NCBI RefSeq assembly: GCF_046025915.1
Contig: NZ_JAQQFR010000014.1
Location: forward strand, 89,298 to 153,297
Origin: Herbaspirillum rhizosphaerae_A
Lineage (GTDB): Bacteria > Pseudomonadota > Gammaproteobacteria > Burkholderiales > Burkholderiaceae_D
Direction of reading: 5' to 3'
Length of the DNA: 64,000 nt
Position 1 is the stretch's first letter. Each line of letters opens with the position of its first letter. Below are positions 44,309 to 52,812 of the stretch, piece by piece. Below the pieces are notes generated by a model. The model had not been told where the DNA came from. It saw only the letters and a program-made list of their open reading frames with translations, and did no database searches. The position numbers and the translations under genes were made by a program.

Positions 44309-45209
44309 ATCTGCGCGCGATGCGCGGCTTGTTGCCGTGGCCTCGGAATACCGTTTCGGCATGTTCAAGAAACAGCCGGGCAAGATGGGAATGCGGACTC
44401 TGCACGCCCCAGATAAATCCTATGCGCCGCACCGGTGCCTTGCTCGGCAGCGGTACGCGTGCAATCGAGAGACCGCCGGACCATAACGCCGACCAGTCCG
44501 GCAGCAACGAAACACCAAGCCCATGGTCAATCATCACCGCGATGGACATCAGGCCATTGATTTCGAGACGTTGATGCGGACGTATACCGTGGTCGCGCAA
44601 GTATCGGTCAGCCAGCTGCCCGCCCCAGACGGTGCGGTCATAGCGAATAAAGGGTTGATTGCGAAGCAGTTCGTGAGGATCGGCGTCGGCCAGATCGACA
44701 GGCGCGACCACCACCAACGGCTCATCCATCAGCGGTCGCCATTCGCACGTTTTGGGGATGGCGAATTGGGGTTCGACAACCACGGCGGCATCGAGCTCTC
44801 CCGAGGCCACCATGCGACACAGTTCGACCGATGCATTGGATACCACCGACACCGACAAGTCTGGATGCTCGGCATAGAGCTTTCGCAACACAGGAGGAAG
44901 AACGGTCGTCAATGCCGACACGAAGGTGCCAAGTCTCAATTCGCCAACCGGCAATTCCTTCGTCGCCATGGCGCGCAGGTCACGCTCTTCGCGCAACATG
45001 CTGCGGGCGCTGTCGAGAATGTTCAGACCGGCCGCCGTCGGCTTGACGGAGCGCCCGGAGCGTTTGACGAGCGGTGTGCCCAGCTCCTCCTCCAAGGCAC
45101 GCACGCGCGCAGCCAGCGCTGCCGAAGTCAGATCCAGACGCCTGGCGGCCTCGGCGATCGAGCCGCACTCGACGGTGGTGACGAAACTTTGAATGTAGCG
45201 GATATCCAT
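44307..45209 (-). CDS. LysR-family regulator divergent from an IlvD/Edd dehydratase
   Basis: A 300-residue LysR regulator with an N-terminal helix-turn-helix (SIAEAARRLDLTSAALAARVRALEEELGTPLVKRSGR, about 17-53) and a substrate-binding-like C-terminal domain. It is divergent from the dehydratase gene, with 162 bp between, and convergent with the MFS gene. It probably controls both as one catabolic unit. Confidence 0.92.
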   Translation of the reverse strand: MDIRYIQSFVTTVECGSIAEAARRLDLTSAALAARVRALEEELGTPLVKRSGRSVKPTAAGLNILDSARSMLREERDLRAMATKELPVGELRLGTFVSALTTVLPPVLRKLYAEHPDLSVSVVSNASVELCRMVASGELDAAVVVEPQFAIPKTCEWRPLMDEPLVVVAPVDLADADPHELLRNQPFIRYDRTVWGGQLADRYLRDHGIRPHQRLEINGLMSIAVMIDHGLGVSLLPDWSALWSGGLSIARVPLPSKAPVRRIGFIWGVQSPHSHLARLFLEHAETVFRGHGNKPRIARR

Positions 45210-45371
45210 TCGCAGATAGTAAAAAATATTTTCTTTTTAAGCAAGCAATACCAAATTGTTTTTTCTAATAGAAAGATTCAGAATCAGCATTTTCGGCTTG
45301 ATGTTCCGGAGCCTTCCACAACAACAGCCTGCCCGCCATTGGCGCAGTCGACACAAAGAGGAAAGAGATAA

Positions 45372-47093
45372 ATGAAACCCAAGCAAACCGGTTTGAAGAA
45401 GGGTCTGACCAACTACGGCGATCAGGGATTCTCGCTGTTTCTGCGTAAGGCCTTCATCAAAGGTGCGGGTTATACGGACAAGGCACTTGAGCGCCCGGTG
45501 GTGGGTATTGTCAACACCGGCAGCAGCTACAACCCCTGCCATGGCAATGCGCCTCAGCTCATCGAAGCCGTCAAGCGAGGCGTCATGCTGGCGGGAGGAC
45601 TGCCGATGGACTTCCCTACCATCTCGATTCACGAGAGTTTCTCAGCGCCCACGAGCATGTACCTGCGCAACCTGATGTCGATGGACACCGAAGAAATGGT
45701 GCGCGCCCAACCGATGGATGCCGTGGTGCTCATCGGTGGCTGCGACAAGACGGTTCCCGCTCAGCTGATGGGCGCCGCATCGGCGGGTATTCCTTCCATC
45801 CAGCTCATTACCGGCTCCATGCTGACCGGCAGCCATCGCGGAGAACGCGTGGGCGCTTGTACGGACTGCCGTCGCTACTGGGGGAAATATCGTGCGGAAG
45901 AAATCACCACCGAAGAGGTTTCGCAGGTCAACAACCAGCTCGTCGCCAGCGTGGGAACATGTTCCGTCATGGGCACCGCCAGCACAATGGCGTGTATCGC
46001 TGAAGCCTTGGGCATGACGGTGCCGGGCGGCGCATCGCCTCCGGCGGTAACGGCAGACCGCATCCGCGTGGCGGAAGAAACCGGATCGCGTGCGGTCCAG
46101 ATGGCGCATGACGGCTTGACGATCGACAAAATACTCACGCCCGCTGCGTTCGAAAATGCCATGCGCGTGCTGCTGGCCATCGGTGGCTCTACCAACGGCA
46201 TCGTGCACCTGACCGCGATTGCAGGACGCATGGGACTGGAAATAGACCTGGATGCACTCGACCGCATGGGCCGCACCACACCTGTACTGCTCGACCTGAA
46301 GCCATCAGGACAGCACTACATGGAAGACTTCCACCACGCAGGCGGTATGGCGACGCTGCTGCGGGAACTGAAACCGCTGCTACGCCTGGAAGCCATGACG
46401 GTGACAGGAAAAACGCTGGGAGAGGAAATCGAACTTGCCGGCGAGGGATTTCCGCAAGACGTGGTTCGCTCTGCCGACAATCCCATTTTTCCGCAAGGCG
46501 GCATTGCTGTCTTGCGCGGCAATCTGGCCCCCGGCGGAGCCATCATCAAGCAGTCGGCCGCCGATGCGAAACTAATGGAACATGAAGGTCGCGCCGTCGT
46601 ATTTGAAAACATGCAAGACATGGCAGAGCGTATCGACAGCGATGACCTCGATGTCACAGCAGAAGACATCCTGGTCCTCAAGAACATCGGCCCCAAAGGC
46701 GCCCCCGGCATGCCCGAGGCTGGCTACATTCCGATTCCCCGGAAGCTGGCGCGCGCCGGCGTCAAAGACATCGTACGCATTTCCGACGGGCGCATGAGCG
46801 GCACCGCATTTGGCACCATCGTGTTGCACGTCACCCCGGAAGCAGCAATCGGCGGGCCGCTGGCCTATGTCCGCAATGGCGACAGAATTCGCCTGAGCGT
46901 GATGCAGCGTCAGATAGCCCTGCTGGTATCGGATGAAGAACTCGCACGGCGTTCGCAGGAAAAGCCGGTGGTCATACCGACTGCTGAGCGAGGTTATGCA
47001 AAGCTGTTTCTGGATACCGTGACGCAGGCCGATCAAGGTGTGGACTTTGATTTTCTTCGCGCTAAAAATATGATCGGAAAAACGCCTGAGTGA
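45372..47093 (+). CDS. IlvD/Edd family sugar-acid dehydratase
   Basis: A 573-residue member of the dihydroxy-acid dehydratase/phosphogluconate dehydratase superfamily. Cluster-binding cysteines are visible in IGGCDKTVPAQLMGAASAGIPS, CTDCRRYWGKYR and SVGTCSVMGTASTMACIAEALGM, and the active-site end SDGRMSGTAFGTIVLHVTPEAAIGGPL is intact. In proteobacteria this branch includes L-arabonate and related sugar-acid dehydratases, which form 2-keto-3-deoxy acids. The neighbouring ACS-type carrier and LysR gene fit sugar-acid use. A role in branched-chain synthesis cannot be fully excluded. Confidence 0.88.
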   Translation: MKPKQTGLKKGLTNYGDQGFSLFLRKAFIKGAGYTDKALERPVVGIVNTGSSYNPCHGNAPQLIEAVKRGVMLAGGLPMDFPTISIHESFSAPTSMYLRNLMSMDTEEMVRAQPMDAVVLIGGCDKTVPAQLMGAASAGIPSIQLITGSMLTGSHRGERVGACTDCRRYWGKYRAEEITTEEVSQVNNQLVASVGTCSVMGTASTMACIAEALGMTVPGGASPPAVTADRIRVAEETGSRAVQMAHDGLTIDKILTPAAFENAMRVLLAIGGSTNGIVHLTAIAGRMGLEIDLDALDRMGRTTPVLLDLKPSGQHYMEDFHHAGGMATLLRELKPLLRLEAMTVTGKTLGEEIELAGEGFPQDVVRSADNPIFPQGGIAVLRGNLAPGGAIIKQSAADAKLMEHEGRAVVFENMQDMAERIDSDDLDVTAEDILVLKNIGPKGAPGMPEAGYIPIPRKLARAGVKDIVRISDGRMSGTAFGTIVLHVTPEAAIGGPLAYVRNGDRIRLSVMQRQIALLVSDEELARRSQEKPVVIPTAERGYAKLFLDTVTQADQGVDFDFLRAKNMIGKTPE

Positions 47094-47100
47094 CGAAACC

Positions 47101-47148
47101 ATACGAGGGGCTAAGGCGCTTCATGCCCCCCTGCTTTTCCCCTCGTAT
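47101..47148 (+). terminator. 10-bp perfect inverted repeat after the dehydratase gene
   Basis: ATACGAGGGG (47101-47110) and CCCCTCGTAT (47139-47148), separated by 28 nt, start 7 bp after the stop codon. With no clear T-tract it may act as a weak terminator or mRNA-stabilising stem. Confidence 0.5.
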
Positions 47149-47354
47149 CAAGGAATACGCAGCGACTCATTACATCCAGGGATGCCTGCACTTTTGGCAC
47201 GCACCTCTCCTCATTGCGGCATCCATGCCCGAAGCTCTTTCGCAGCAAACAGGAACCGGCGTCACAGGACGTGAATGCCTTTTTGAGCAGCCAACGAAGA
47301 AACTCAAAGAAATTCGAATTAATTTGCGGCAATGCGGCATTAGCGGATATCATA

Positions 47355-47373
47355 AATAGAAATTATTCTCATT
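47355..47373. promoter_or_regulatory. Fur-box-like site before the siderophore receptor
   Basis: The minus strand reads AATGAGAATAATTTCTATT, which agrees at 16 of 19 positions with the familiar Fur site AATGAGAATAATTATCATT. It sits 24-42 bp before the likely ATG at 47397, so occupancy would block the promoter or start. Confidence 0.7.
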
Positions 47374-47396
47374 CAATGATATTCCTCCACCTTTCC

Positions 47397-49526
47397 ATGC
47401 TCTCGTCCCGTATTTACCCCCTTTTCGTCGGCTTGGCCGCCCTTACCCCTTCGGTGCTAATTGCACAAACCACCTCTCCGGCATCACCCGCTATTGGCGA
47501 ACCGATTGCGGAGGCAAATCAACTTCCAGCGGTAACGGTCGTGTCGGATGGCGACGCCGGAACAGGGTTCAACGCCGCCAAACCGCTGGTCAATAAATCC
47601 AGTATTCCGCTTTCGCAAACGCCGCAGTCCATCACGGTGATACCGCGCGCAGTGCTAGACAGCCAACAGGCAGTGACCCTGTCGGACGCGTTGAAAAATG
47701 TGCCCGGTGTCGTTTCCAATCAATATGGCCGCCGCGGTTGGGACGATTTGATCATCCGTGGTCAGGTCGCATCGGATTCGCTGTATCTGGATGGCTTGCG
47801 CACCGCCGCCTCTAATCGCGTGGCGGAACAGTTGTTTGGATTGGAACAGGTAGAAGTGCTGAAAGGACCGGCCTCGCTACTCTATGGCCTGGTGCTGCCG
47901 GGCGGCTTGGTCAACATGGTCAGCAAGCGTCCGCAAGGATATGACTTCGCCAATGTCGACGTCACGGTAGGCAGCCATGATTTCTATGAAACAACGGTCG
48001 ACCTCAACAAATCGCTTTCGGAAAACGGCAAGCAGGCCTTCCGTATCAACGGCCTGATTTCTAACTCCAACGATGCCACCGATTACGTCTGGTTCAAAAA
48101 CCGTTACATCGCTCCTTCGCTGTCGCTTGACCTGGGTGCGCGTACCGATTTCACCATTCTGACGAGCTTTCAGGAGCGCGGCTATGTCCGTCAGCAAGGA
48201 CTGCCGCTGTCCGGTTCCATTGCCGGCAACATCAACGGCAGCATCCCACGCAGCCGATTTATCGGTGAGCCTGCGACACGCCCTTACAACGCAACGGAAA
48301 CTCGACTTGGTTATTCGCTGACACATCGCTTCGACGATGGCTGGACGCTGCACAACAACTTGCGCTATCAACAGTTCACCATGAGCGGACAATTGGTCGC
48401 CAACAACGTCCTCAATGCGACCAGCCAAAGCCTCACGCGTACCGGTACGGACCAGACCTACAACGGTCAGACGTTCACAATGGACACCAATTTGCAGCGC
48501 AGCTTTAACACGGCGTTCGGCAAGCACGAAATCACCTTCGGCAGCGACTATCTGAACACGCGCGAAGATGTGCTTTCCTACACCTGTACCGTGCCTGCGC
48601 TCAACGTCTATAACCCGGTCTACAAAGGAGGCTTCGCCTGTCCGGCGACTCCCGGAACCAATACGTCCACTACCGTGCGTGACCTGGGCATTTACCTGCG
48701 CGACCAGATTCAGTTCGGTGATCGCTGGCAACTGGTTGCCGGCTTGCGCCGCGACACGGCATCCACATATGCCGACAACATCCGTACCCGCACCCATACT
48801 GACAATCCGGCCAGCGCCAATACTGGTTCTGCGGCATTAATGTATGAAGTACTCCGCGGCGTGCGCCCCTACGTGAGTTACGCCACCTCCTTCTATCCCA
48901 ACAGCGGCACCGATGCCAATGGCAACACCTTCAAACCGGAAACCGGCAAGCAAGTGGAAGCTGGCGTCAAAGTGGAAATGGATGAAGGCCGCACCAATCT
49001 GAACGTCGCGGTGTTCGATCTGTATCGCCGCAATGTGTTGCAAGCAGACCCGAATCCCGCCAACAACGGCTTCAGCATTGCAGTCGGCGAACAGCGCTCG
49101 CGCGGCGTCGAAATTGGGCTCACATCGGACTTCAAGAACGGCCTGAGCATCATCGCAGGCTATGCCTATACCGCTGCGACGATCACCGACGATGGCGGTC
49201 AAAAAACCACCACCGTCGGTCAATGGCTGGACAACGTTCCACGCCACACTTTCAACACCAGCGCACGCTATCGCTTCAGCGGTGAGCTGAACGGATGGGA
49301 GCTGAACGGCGGCGTTCGCGGCCAGAGCATGCAACGCACGAATGGCTATACCCTGCCCGGCTATGTCCTGGCCGACACAGGTATTGCCTACAACGCAGCG
49401 AAGTGGCGCGCCGCGCTGAACGTGAAGAACATCTTCAACACCGAGTACTACGCAGGCGGCCTGGCTCGGGCAGTTGCGTTGGGTGACGACCGCACTGTGA
49501 TGCTGACGCTGGGATATCGATACTAA
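47397..49526 (+). CDS. TonB-dependent siderophore receptor
   Basis: A 709-residue outer-membrane receptor for iron-siderophore uptake. The signal peptide is MLSSRIYPLFVGLAALTPSVLIAQ. The plug domain has LSQTPQSITVIPRAVLDSQQAVTLSDALKNVPGV and the GLEQVEVLKGPASLLYG box. The rest is a 22-strand barrel ending LTLGYRY with the terminal aromatic residue. ATG 47397 is preferred over 47376 because it gives a standard signal peptide and leaves the Fur-like site upstream. It resembles ferrichrome/ferrioxamine-type receptors, but the ligand is unknown. No siderophore genes are adjacent. Confidence 0.92.
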   Translation: MLSSRIYPLFVGLAALTPSVLIAQTTSPASPAIGEPIAEANQLPAVTVVSDGDAGTGFNAAKPLVNKSSIPLSQTPQSITVIPRAVLDSQQAVTLSDALKNVPGVVSNQYGRRGWDDLIIRGQVASDSLYLDGLRTAASNRVAEQLFGLEQVEVLKGPASLLYGLVLPGGLVNMVSKRPQGYDFANVDVTVGSHDFYETTVDLNKSLSENGKQAFRINGLISNSNDATDYVWFKNRYIAPSLSLDLGARTDFTILTSFQERGYVRQQGLPLSGSIAGNINGSIPRSRFIGEPATRPYNATETRLGYSLTHRFDDGWTLHNNLRYQQFTMSGQLVANNVLNATSQSLTRTGTDQTYNGQTFTMDTNLQRSFNTAFGKHEITFGSDYLNTREDVLSYTCTVPALNVYNPVYKGGFACPATPGTNTSTTVRDLGIYLRDQIQFGDRWQLVAGLRRDTASTYADNIRTRTHTDNPASANTGSAALMYEVLRGVRPYVSYATSFYPNSGTDANGNTFKPETGKQVEAGVKVEMDEGRTNLNVAVFDLYRRNVLQADPNPANNGFSIAVGEQRSRGVEIGLTSDFKNGLSIIAGYAYTAATITDDGGQKTTTVGQWLDNVPRHTFNTSARYRFSGELNGWELNGGVRGQSMQRTNGYTLPGYVLADTGIAYNAAKWRAALNVKNIFNTEYYAGGLARAVALGDDRTVMLTLGYRY

Positions 49527-49560
49527 AACCTTATTCGGACATTCCGAGTCTGCTTATACA

Positions 49561-49592
49561 AACGCCCGAGGCAAGCCATCGGGCGTTTTTCT
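49561..49592 (+). terminator. Rho-independent terminator of the receptor gene
   Basis: CGCCCGA (49563-49569) pairs with TCGGGCG (49579-49585), followed by TTTTTC, 35 bp past the stop codon. Confidence 0.85.
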
Positions 49593-49616
49593 TTGGCTTG
49601 ACCTTGTCCGTAGCTC

Positions 49617-50072
49617 TTACTTCAACACCTTCGCCATCTCCGAAGTCTGCGCCCATCCCATACCAGCATAAAGTTCGCGCCCCATTACCGTCGAATGCAA
49701 AATGGCGAATTGCAGACCACGCGCGGCGAACGCTTCTTCGGCCAGACGCATCAGCATTTTGGCGAGTCCCATTTTTCGATGGGATGGTTCAACGTAGACG
49801 TTGAGGACGTAGCCGCGCTTGTCTTGCTCAGGATGGGATGGATGCGGCGGCCAGTCGATCGACATCAGGCCGATGCCGGCCACCACCTGATCATTGTCGA
49901 TCGCAAAAAAACCGTAGTAGCTGCCATCCGCCAAACGCGGCCTCAGCCAAACGCGAAAGGCGCTTGTCATTTCTGCCAGCGTCTTGTCATCACGCCCTGC
50001 CTCGCGAAACATTTCTTCGCGGTGCCGGCAGATGATGTCGATATCGTCAATATGTGGAGGCCGTATCTGCAT
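49617..50072 (-). CDS. GNAT-family N-acetyltransferase
   Basis: A 151-residue protein with the acetyl-CoA binding loop in YVEPSHRKMGLAKMLMRLAEEAF (about 92-114) and the N-terminal MQIRPPHIDDIDIICRHREEMFREAG. Start at ATG 50072. Acceptor unknown; it converges with the receptor gene. Confidence 0.9.
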   Translation of the reverse strand: MQIRPPHIDDIDIICRHREEMFREAGRDDKTLAEMTSAFRVWLRPRLADGSYYGFFAIDNDQVVAGIGLMSIDWPPHPSHPEQDKRGYVLNVYVEPSHRKMGLAKMLMRLAEEAFAARGLQFAILHSTVMGRELYAGMGWAQTSEMAKVLK

Positions 50073-50144
50073 CTTGCATTTCCGTGATCGTCCGGTATTC
50101 ATCACACCCGCTGAAAATATTGGCGAGAGAATTCAAGGACCAAC

Positions 50145-50840
50145 TCAAACCGTCGTGGCGCTATCCTGCGCCGCCTTGGCGAGCTTGGCGCGGAAGTCGA
50201 GATCGGCGTCGGACTCTTTGTCGTTTTTGTCCTTTTCAACCGTCGCCTGATGCGTCAGCAGATAGCCCGTGTAGGCGGCCAGTAAGTCCTTGGTGAAGTC
50301 AGCCTTATCCTTGACCGGCTCCCAGCCTTTCTTGCCCATCTCGTCGACGGAAACGTTGGCACCATTGAAACTGATGCTGTAGGTCTCGTTCTTCTCGTCG
50401 TCCATGAAGTCTTCGAGGAAAGCAGTAGCACTCGCGCCCGGGTTCTTTCCGGCGAAGTCATTGGCGACAGAATTAAGCGCTGCCTTGCGACTCATGTCGG
50501 CGCCGGAGATCATTCCAGCAAGTTGGTTCTGCAAATCCGGATTGGCTTGCAGCATCGCCTGAAATTTGGCATTGCGGTTGTCGCCGCTGAGTTCAAGGCC
50601 GTTGACGCCGGACGTGATGCGAAGAGCCGGCGGGATGGTGATGCCGGCTTGCGACAAGGCCGTATTCAGCGCGGCGACAGCGGCGGATTGCGAGGATAGT
50701 GCGGAGACGTCCACGGCGTTGGCGGCCGCCTCGGTTTTCACACTGGAGAGCACTTCTCGAAACGGCACACCACTGCTCTTGTTCACAGGTGTCAGCGCTT
50801 GCAAATCGAGCGTCGTTGTTCCGTTGGCGACCTTGAGCAT
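50145..50840 (-). CDS. hypothetical Ala-rich protein, unknown family
   Basis: A 231-residue protein I do not recognise. The start is firm (AAGGAGAAGAACATG). There is no signal peptide or membrane helix. The first half is rich in Ala, Ser and Leu (about 50-130, with SAAVAALNTALSQAGITIPP and GVNGLELSGDNRNAKF). It then has a short beta-rich part around ETYSISFNGANVSVDEMGKKGWEPV and ends in a charged tail (VEKDKNDKESDADLDF). Its composition resembles secreted or flagellum-associated proteins, but no family signature supports that. Confidence 0.65.
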   Translation of the reverse strand: MLKVANGTTTLDLQALTPVNKSSGVPFREVLSSVKTEAAANAVDVSALSSQSAAVAALNTALSQAGITIPPALRITSGVNGLELSGDNRNAKFQAMLQANPDLQNQLAGMISGADMSRKAALNSVANDFAGKNPGASATAFLEDFMDDEKNETYSISFNGANVSVDEMGKKGWEPVKDKADFTKDLLAAYTGYLLTHQATVEKDKNDKESDADLDFRAKLAKAAQDSATTV

Positions 50841-50963
50841 GTTCTTCTCCTTATGTTTATTCTGAATATTCTATGAGGACTGCCGGTGATTCAAAATCAA
50901 ATGAAACGGGGTTAATTCCGGCAAATGCACTTCTTGCGTTAACTTTTAATCAACTTTCGACGA

Positions 50964-51584
50964 TCACACTCCCACATTTCGCACCAGCGAATAGGCAATA
51001 CTCCACATGATGACGGCGATCAGCCCGTCCAGAATACGCCACGCCACTGCGCGTGCGAACAGAGGTTGCAACAGTCGCGCGCCGTAACCCAGTGCAAAGA
51101 AAAACAGCAGCGAACTCGCACCGGCGCCAAGCGCAAAAGCAATCTTTTGCCCGTCGTATTGCGTAGAGATCGAGCCGATCAGAAACACCGTGTCGAGATA
51201 GACGTGAGGATTGAGCCAGGTCAGGGCCAGACAGATCAGCAGCGTCTTTTTCAGCGGCTGTGGCGTTGCGTCGCTGGCGGCCAAGGCTGCGGAAGATCGC
51301 AACGCCGACCACAAGCTTCTGGCGCCATAGGCAAACAAGAAGGCAGCGCCGATGTAGCGCATGGCCTGCTCGAGCCACGGCAGCCTGGCAATGACGACGT
51401 CGAAACCGGCAATGCCCGCAAAGATCAGCACGGTGTCGGAGACAAAGCAGGTCAGGCAAATCAGGAAGACATGTTCGCGCCGCAAGCCCTGCCGCAGCAC
51501 AAAGGCGTTCTGCGAACCGATGGCGAGGATCAGCGAAAGACTGAGGCTAAATCCGGCGGTGGCGGCTTTGAATGCATCGATCAT
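50964..51584 (-). CDS. argO: LysE/ArgO-type arginine or lysine exporter
   Basis: A 206-residue six-helix exporter of the true LysE/ArgO branch, unlike the three RhtB-type genes elsewhere in the window. LAIGSQNAFVLRQGLRREH and LALTWLNPHVYLDTVFLIGSI match ArgO closely. It probably exports arginine or lysine. The usual ArgP/LysG regulator is not adjacent; the divergent neighbour is a GntR-type regulator, starting 189 bp away at 51773. Confidence 0.85.
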   Translation of the reverse strand: MIDAFKAATAGFSLSLSLILAIGSQNAFVLRQGLRREHVFLICLTCFVSDTVLIFAGIAGFDVVIARLPWLEQAMRYIGAAFLFAYGARSLWSALRSSAALAASDATPQPLKKTLLICLALTWLNPHVYLDTVFLIGSISTQYDGQKIAFALGAGASSLLFFFALGYGARLLQPLFARAVAWRILDGLIAVIMWSIAYSLVRNVGV

Positions 51585-51772
51585 GGAGAGAAATGGCGCT
51601 GAGAAAACCCGCTACCTTACACCGGATCGCTGCCATCGGCTTGACAGGCAACATGGCGATCCCTGCGCAGCAGAAACCGAATTTGTGCAGCAGATCCGGA
51701 AACCATGCGCTACCATTGCCGGTAATCGAACTCTGCAACCGGCCACGTCACCGCCGAAGCCACCGCCACCGC

Positions 51773-52543
51773 ATGACAACGAAACCATTGCTGCAACCCG
51801 CCGACGAAGCAAGCCGACGCCCTGCATTGCGGCTTGCCGAAACCGTTTATGAAAAGCTGCGCGACGACATCTTCGCCTTCCGTCTGCTGCCCGGCGACCG
51901 CTTTGCCGAGAACGACGTCGCCGAGCGCCTCCAAGTCTCCCGCACGCCGGTGCGTGAAGCGCTGATGCGGCTGCAAAGCGAAGGTCTGGTGCGCGGCTAT
52001 TTCCGCAATGGCTGGGAAGTGGTGCCGATCGACTTCTCCCGCTTTGCCGCCCTCTACGACCTGCGCGAAATGATTGAGCTGCACGCGGTGCGCCGTCTGT
52101 GCGACCCGGGCAGGCCTGCGTCCGCCCGCGACACACTGCTGGCCGAAGCCGGCGCCATCTGGCGCGTGACGGCCAGAAAGCGCTCAAAAGACGGCCTCGC
52201 CGTCGCTGCACTGGACGAGCAATTTCACCTGATGCTGGTCGCCGCGGCAGGCAACCCGGAAACCGATGCCGTCTACCGGCAAGTCACAGAGCACATCCGT
52301 ATCATGCGGCGTCTGGACTTTGCCTACGGTGACTGCATCGCCGACACCTACAACGAACACGTCGCCATCCTCGATGCCATCGCCGAGGGTGACACCACCC
52401 AAGCCGGCGCACTGGTCGAGCGTCACATCAAAGACAGCCACGCCGTCGTCGAACAGATCACCATCGACCGGCTTGAACATGTCCGCACTGAGATGGCTCA
52501 ACATCCCTCGCCGGCACCCGCACGGCGCAAACGCTTCGGCTGA
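51773..52543 (+). CDS. GntR-family regulator with FCD effector domain
   Basis: A 256-residue FadR-type GntR regulator. The winged helix-turn-helix (about 20-85) contains VAERLQVSRTPVREALMRLQSEGLV, and the all-helical FCD domain (about 100-235) has the metal-ligand pattern (D...H...H...H), including DEQFHLMLV and the late YNEHVAILDAI. FCD domains bind small carboxylates. Start set at ATG 51773 (MTTKPLLQ); the frame to 51572 overlaps argO. The next gene is an OFA-like MFS carrier with a palindromic operator, its likely target. Confidence 0.92.
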   Translation: MTTKPLLQPADEASRRPALRLAETVYEKLRDDIFAFRLLPGDRFAENDVAERLQVSRTPVREALMRLQSEGLVRGYFRNGWEVVPIDFSRFAALYDLREMIELHAVRRLCDPGRPASARDTLLAEAGAIWRVTARKRSKDGLAVAALDEQFHLMLVAAAGNPETDAVYRQVTEHIRIMRRLDFAYGDCIADTYNEHVAILDAIAEGDTTQAGALVERHIKDSHAVVEQITIDRLEHVRTEMAQHPSPAPARRKRFG

Positions 52544-52657
52544 AGCACGCATTTAGTGCAGCTTACCGGGCGCTGACAGCCGCGCCCAGTGTGCACTTCC
52601 GACCGACCACCTCCCGCTTCCCTCCTGACATTGCCGGCTCTCTCCGGCGTGCGTAGC

Positions 52658-52690
52658 GCTCTTGCGTTGCTCTTGTGTTGCTCTTGCGTC
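52658..52690. repeat. 11-bp tandem repeat, three copies
   Basis: GCTCTTGCGTT (52658-52668), GCTCTTGTGTT (52669-52679) and GCTCTTGCGTC (52680-52690), immediately upstream of the sigma-54 promoter. The 11-bp period places copies on nearly the same DNA face, which would suit an activator or repressor array; slippage is the simpler explanation. Confidence 0.6.
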
Positions 52691-52713
52691 CCACTGGTGC
52701 GATGCCCATCCAA

Positions 52714-52729
52714 TGGCACGAATCCTGCA
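52714..52729 (+). promoter_or_regulatory. sigma-54 promoter of the OFA-like MFS gene
   Basis: TGGCACGAATCCTGCA matches the consensus TGGCACG-N4-TTGCA at all but one position. The invariant GG (52715-52716) and GC (52727-52728) are exactly 10 bp apart. It lies 84 bp before the ATG. An RpoN activator gene is not present in the window. Confidence 0.75.
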
Positions 52730-52742
52730 TTCGTTTGCTGCG

Positions 52743-52762
52743 AATTTATGCATACATAAATT
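52743..52762. promoter_or_regulatory. 20-bp palindromic GntR-type operator
   Basis: AATTTATG (52743-52750) and CATAAATT (52755-52762) flank CATA, a perfect dyad of the size used by FadR/FCD-type GntR repressors. It sits just downstream of the sigma-54 promoter, where a repressor would block transcription. Confidence 0.75.
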
Positions 52763-52812
52763 AACAACCCATCGGCAACGTGCTCCACCCCTCTAACATC
52801 AGGAGAAAACGC

